Source of the DNA: an uncultured Candidatus Melainabacteria bacterium
GTDB taxonomy: Bacteria > Cyanobacteriota > Vampirovibrionia > Gastranaerophilales > Gastranaerophilaceae
Assembly (NCBI GenBank): GCA_934700335.1
Contig: CAKUXM010000007.1
Coordinates: 1-64,000, forward strand
DNA length: 64,000 nt
Direction of reading: 5' to 3'
Shown here: one piece after another, positions 61,958 to 64,000 of the stretch
Layout of the letters: each line of letters opens with the position of its first letter
How positions within the stretch are numbered: the stretch's first letter is position 1
Program-made: the position numbers and the translations under genes
The notes under the pieces: generated by a model
The model's input: only the letters and a program-made list of their open reading frames with translations
Told to the model about the DNA's origin: nothing
Databases searched by the model: none

Positions 61958-64000
61958 TTATTTTTCTATAATTATTTTACTAGGTTTCAAATACCAAGAA
62001 GGATAAATTTCAAGCGGTATCAAAACAGCTGTGGCATTATTTGTGTTAAATTTTAGTGTTGAAGTTGAGCCTTTCATTTTGATTTCAAAATTATCTGTTA
62101 CAGGGCTTCCGAATTTAACAAGTTGCATTTTACCTTTAAAAGTATCTTCGTAAACATTTTCAGAAATCTTCTTTAACCCAACATTTTCAATATTATTTGC
62201 CCAACTTTGAGGAAGTTGTTTCAAATCTTTGTTTCCTAAAATTTCATCAAGAATTTGCAAGTCTTTTTTAGAATATGAATATTTTAGGTCTTTATCCGTT
62301 TTTACAAAATAAACTAGACCTTTATCTTGAACAAGTTCGTAGTTATTTGTCAAAATCCATTTCACAATTTTATTTATTCTAATCATCGGATAAATTTCGT
62401 CATGAACGATATTATCAGATTTTAGAATAATTATTTTAGGTAAATTTTGTTTAATTTGTTTTAATGCAACATCTTCTTCTTTTTCGCTTGTGAAATTAAA
62501 ATACGAAATCATATTGTAAGGAGCTTTTCTCTGTAAATAAAAATAATTAAGTCCACGATTAGTCAAATCCAAGATATAATCATCTTTTCTAGAATATTTA
62601 TCCACAAAATTTTTCATATCTTCAATATTTTGTTTTTGTATTTTATTCAATTCAAAATCACGACCTTGAACAGAATTATCCCATTTGCCATTGAAATTTA
62701 CCGCAATAAGGACAACAAGTAAAGCAGTAAAAACATATTTTGTATATTTTAGCCAAACAGATTTTGTTATTGTAAAAATAAATGGCAAAAGTATTGTTAT
62801 ATATGCAATTGAGATATATCTAATTCTTGAAAACATAATATAATCAATTCTTGTAAGCGCATAAACACTTGCTACAATTGCAAATAAAGTCGCAAACGTA
62901 TATACAAAAAATAGTTGTAAGTTTTTGTTTTTATATGCTTTAATTCCTTCAATGACAAAGCAAGGAACAGCCAAAAGTGCAAATAATTTTATAAAGTTTG
63001 ACCAAATTTCTGTATATTTAAAAACAGGAAAACCATTTGCATAAGACATCACGTCAGAAATCAAATGATAATTATAAGCTCCAGAAATAAAATCTTTAAA
63101 AATCACTTTAAAAAACGCATACGTAACAGCAAGATATAAAAGTTTAAAAGCATTTTTGCGTTTTATAAGCTGATACAATTTATACAACGCAACAGGCAAC
63201 AAACCCATAGCAAAGAAAATTCCAGATTGAAACCAAAATGCTGTCAAGATAAAGCAAGCAACGATATACCATTGAAGCCAAATAACGTCTTTTGCATCAA
63301 GTGCCTTTTTTTTCAAAAATCCCAACGCAATCAAAAAATATACATTAAAATAATAGAAAGAATTCGCCAAAATCCCAGTAATAAAAATAGGATTTTTAGA
63401 AAAAATTAAAAAACCTAAAAACAATGACAAAATTAAATTCAAGTTATAAATTAAAGTTTCTGCAAGTAAAAACGAATAAACAGTGTATTCGCCAAAAACC
63501 TTATTTGCAACAAAACCAGAAAAAATATCATTGTAACCATGAATTAAATTAATATCTTGAAAAACTTTCATTCCTTGAAAATGAGTAAGAAAGTATGTTC
63601 CAAATTTTTCGCCGAAATGATAATCATCAATATTTACAGTACCAAAGTTATAAGAATGACCAAAAACTAACAATAACAGTGGAATTATAGCCAGTGGCGA
63701 AACTTTTTTATCTTTAAAAATAACCTTAAAATAAATATCCGCATTCGCTAAAACTATCAAAAATAAAACAATAAATAGTAAAATTGGATATTCAGTCAAA
63801 TTTTTACTTGGATAAAGTAAAAAATACATAAATGTTGAAAGAGTCTGTAATACTTGTAAAATTTGAGGATTTCCCTCTCTAACTGGTAATTTAAAATCTT
63901 TAATTTTGTCTTTTATTTCAAAACTTGGCAAAACTTTTTTCAAAATTAAAAAGCAAACAAAAAATATTGCTATATAAATTCCATAAATTAAATAATCTAT
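61958..64000 (-). CDS. Large polytopic membrane protein, GT-C glycosyltransferase-like (5' end outside the window)
   Basis: About 680 codons visible. The frame stays open upstream of the TTG at 63943 to the window edge and encodes another hydrophobic segment (YLIYGIYIAIFFVCFLI), so the real start is beyond 64000. Around ten to twelve helices are followed by a ~230-residue soluble C-terminal domain. An early NIDDYHFGEKFG could be the acidic loop of GT-C-type glycosyltransferases, which use polyprenyl-linked sugars. No firm family. Likely envelope glycan assembly, by fold inference only. Confidence 0.7.
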   Translation of the reverse strand: MDYLIYGIYIAIFFVCFLILKKVLPSFEIKDKIKDFKLPVREGNPQILQVLQTLSTFMYFLLYPSKNLTEYPILLFIVLFLIVLANADIYFKVIFKDKKVSPLAIIPLLLLVFGHSYNFGTVNIDDYHFGEKFGTYFLTHFQGMKVFQDINLIHGYNDIFSGFVANKVFGEYTVYSFLLAETLIYNLNLILSLFLGFLIFSKNPIFITGILANSFYYFNVYFLIALGFLKKKALDAKDVIWLQWYIVACFILTAFWFQSGIFFAMGLLPVALYKLYQLIKRKNAFKLLYLAVTYAFFKVIFKDFISGAYNYHLISDVMSYANGFPVFKYTEIWSNFIKLFALLAVPCFVIEGIKAYKNKNLQLFFVYTFATLFAIVASVYALTRIDYIMFSRIRYISIAYITILLPFIFTITKSVWLKYTKYVFTALLVVLIAVNFNGKWDNSVQGRDFELNKIQKQNIEDMKNFVDKYSRKDDYILDLTNRGLNYFYLQRKAPYNMISYFNFTSEKEEDVALKQIKQNLPKIIILKSDNIVHDEIYPMIRINKIVKWILTNNYELVQDKGLVYFVKTDKDLKYSYSKKDLQILDEILGNKDLKQLPQSWANNIENVGLKKISENVYEDTFKGKMQLVKFGSPVTDNFEIKMKGSTSTLKFNTNNATAVLIPLEIYPSWYLKPSKIIIEK

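Noticed and set aside
63943..63943. TTG as the true start of the last membrane protein
   Set aside because: The frame is open to the window edge and encodes another membrane helix; no ribosome binding site precedes the TTG.
1..64000. CRISPR array, rRNA operon or insertion sequence
   Set aside because: No regularly spaced repeats, no rRNA sequence and no transposase frame were seen on either strand.

Overview
The window is an AT-rich bacterial chromosome segment (roughly 30 % GC by eye) packed with short operons on both strands. The content is diderm: a 2223-residue Pmp-like autotransporter with an outer-membrane barrel, several Sec-type signal peptides, and meso-diaminopimelate dehydrogenase. 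Housekeeping genes include ppdK, glgC, rplJ-rplL, rnhA, cdd, fabH, mutL, mtnA, ruvC, rsgA, ispA-type prenyltransferase, ddh, ruvB and recA. Several proteins without known family share N-terminal motifs (DTFER, and [VIT]-S/T-F-K/T-G/A). Together with the absence of photosynthesis genes, this makes me suspect an uncultured gut member of the Gastranaerophilales (Vampirovibrionia/Melainabacteria, the non-photosynthetic sister lineage of Cyanobacteria). That assignment is inference; no 16S gene is present.

Layout. 1-5.3 kb: 5' part of ppdK, a catalytically dead M16-like protein, two small lineage-type proteins, and the tail of an operon made of a 1368-aa coiled-coil protein, cutA and a small HExxH protein (9407 to 4179, minus strand). 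9.6-11.7 kb: a small charged protein, a palindromic repeat, an AGCS amino-acid:cation symporter and tRNA-Ser(GCU). 11.9-18.6 kb: the giant autotransporter. 18.8-24.2 kb: ATP-grasp protein, TPR-like membrane protein, SGNH hydrolase, and an alcohol/aldehyde dehydrogenase operon whose promoter is covered by tandem palindromes. 24.5-24.8 kb: a compact locus with the architecture of a par/Fst type I toxin-antitoxin module. 24.8-31.5 kb: zincin metalloprotein with a 52-aa companion, lytic transglycosylase with an EF-hand, glycerophosphotransferase-like protein, DHH phosphoesterase and a thioredoxin-fold protein. 31.5-37.7 kb: glgC, a probable small RNA, rplJL with an L10 leader, rnhA, a LOG protein, cdd and small regulators. 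37.8-42.4 kb: secreted hydrolase-like protein, a second zincin paralogue and an M3-like peptidase. 42.5-51.5 kb: tRNA-Lys(CUU), fabH, mutL, an orphan DNA methyltransferase, a zinc-ribbon/TM2 envelope operon, a HigBA-like toxin-antitoxin pair, mtnA and a membrane protein. 51.5-64 kb: ruvC, a second probable small RNA, rsgA-ispA-PAP2, a DTFER-motif protein, ddh, ruvB-yibE/F, a MerR-like regulator with recA, repeats, and a large membrane protein that runs off the window end.

The most notable signals are: (1) the par-like locus at 24.5-24.8 kb, where two convergent transcripts appear to start with the same 11-base sequence and run towards a shared central hairpin, with the plus-strand one encoding a 34-aa hydrophobic peptide behind an exceptionally strong Shine-Dalgarno; (2) the shared N-terminal motif of otherwise unrelated proteins; (3) a run of genes with no Shine-Dalgarno whose -10 box lies 6-10 nt before the ATG, implying leaderless mRNAs; (4) two short promoter-to-terminator units that look like small RNAs; (5) a two-turn-spaced tandem operator on the adh-aldh promoter. 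All function calls were made by reading motifs; no database search was run.
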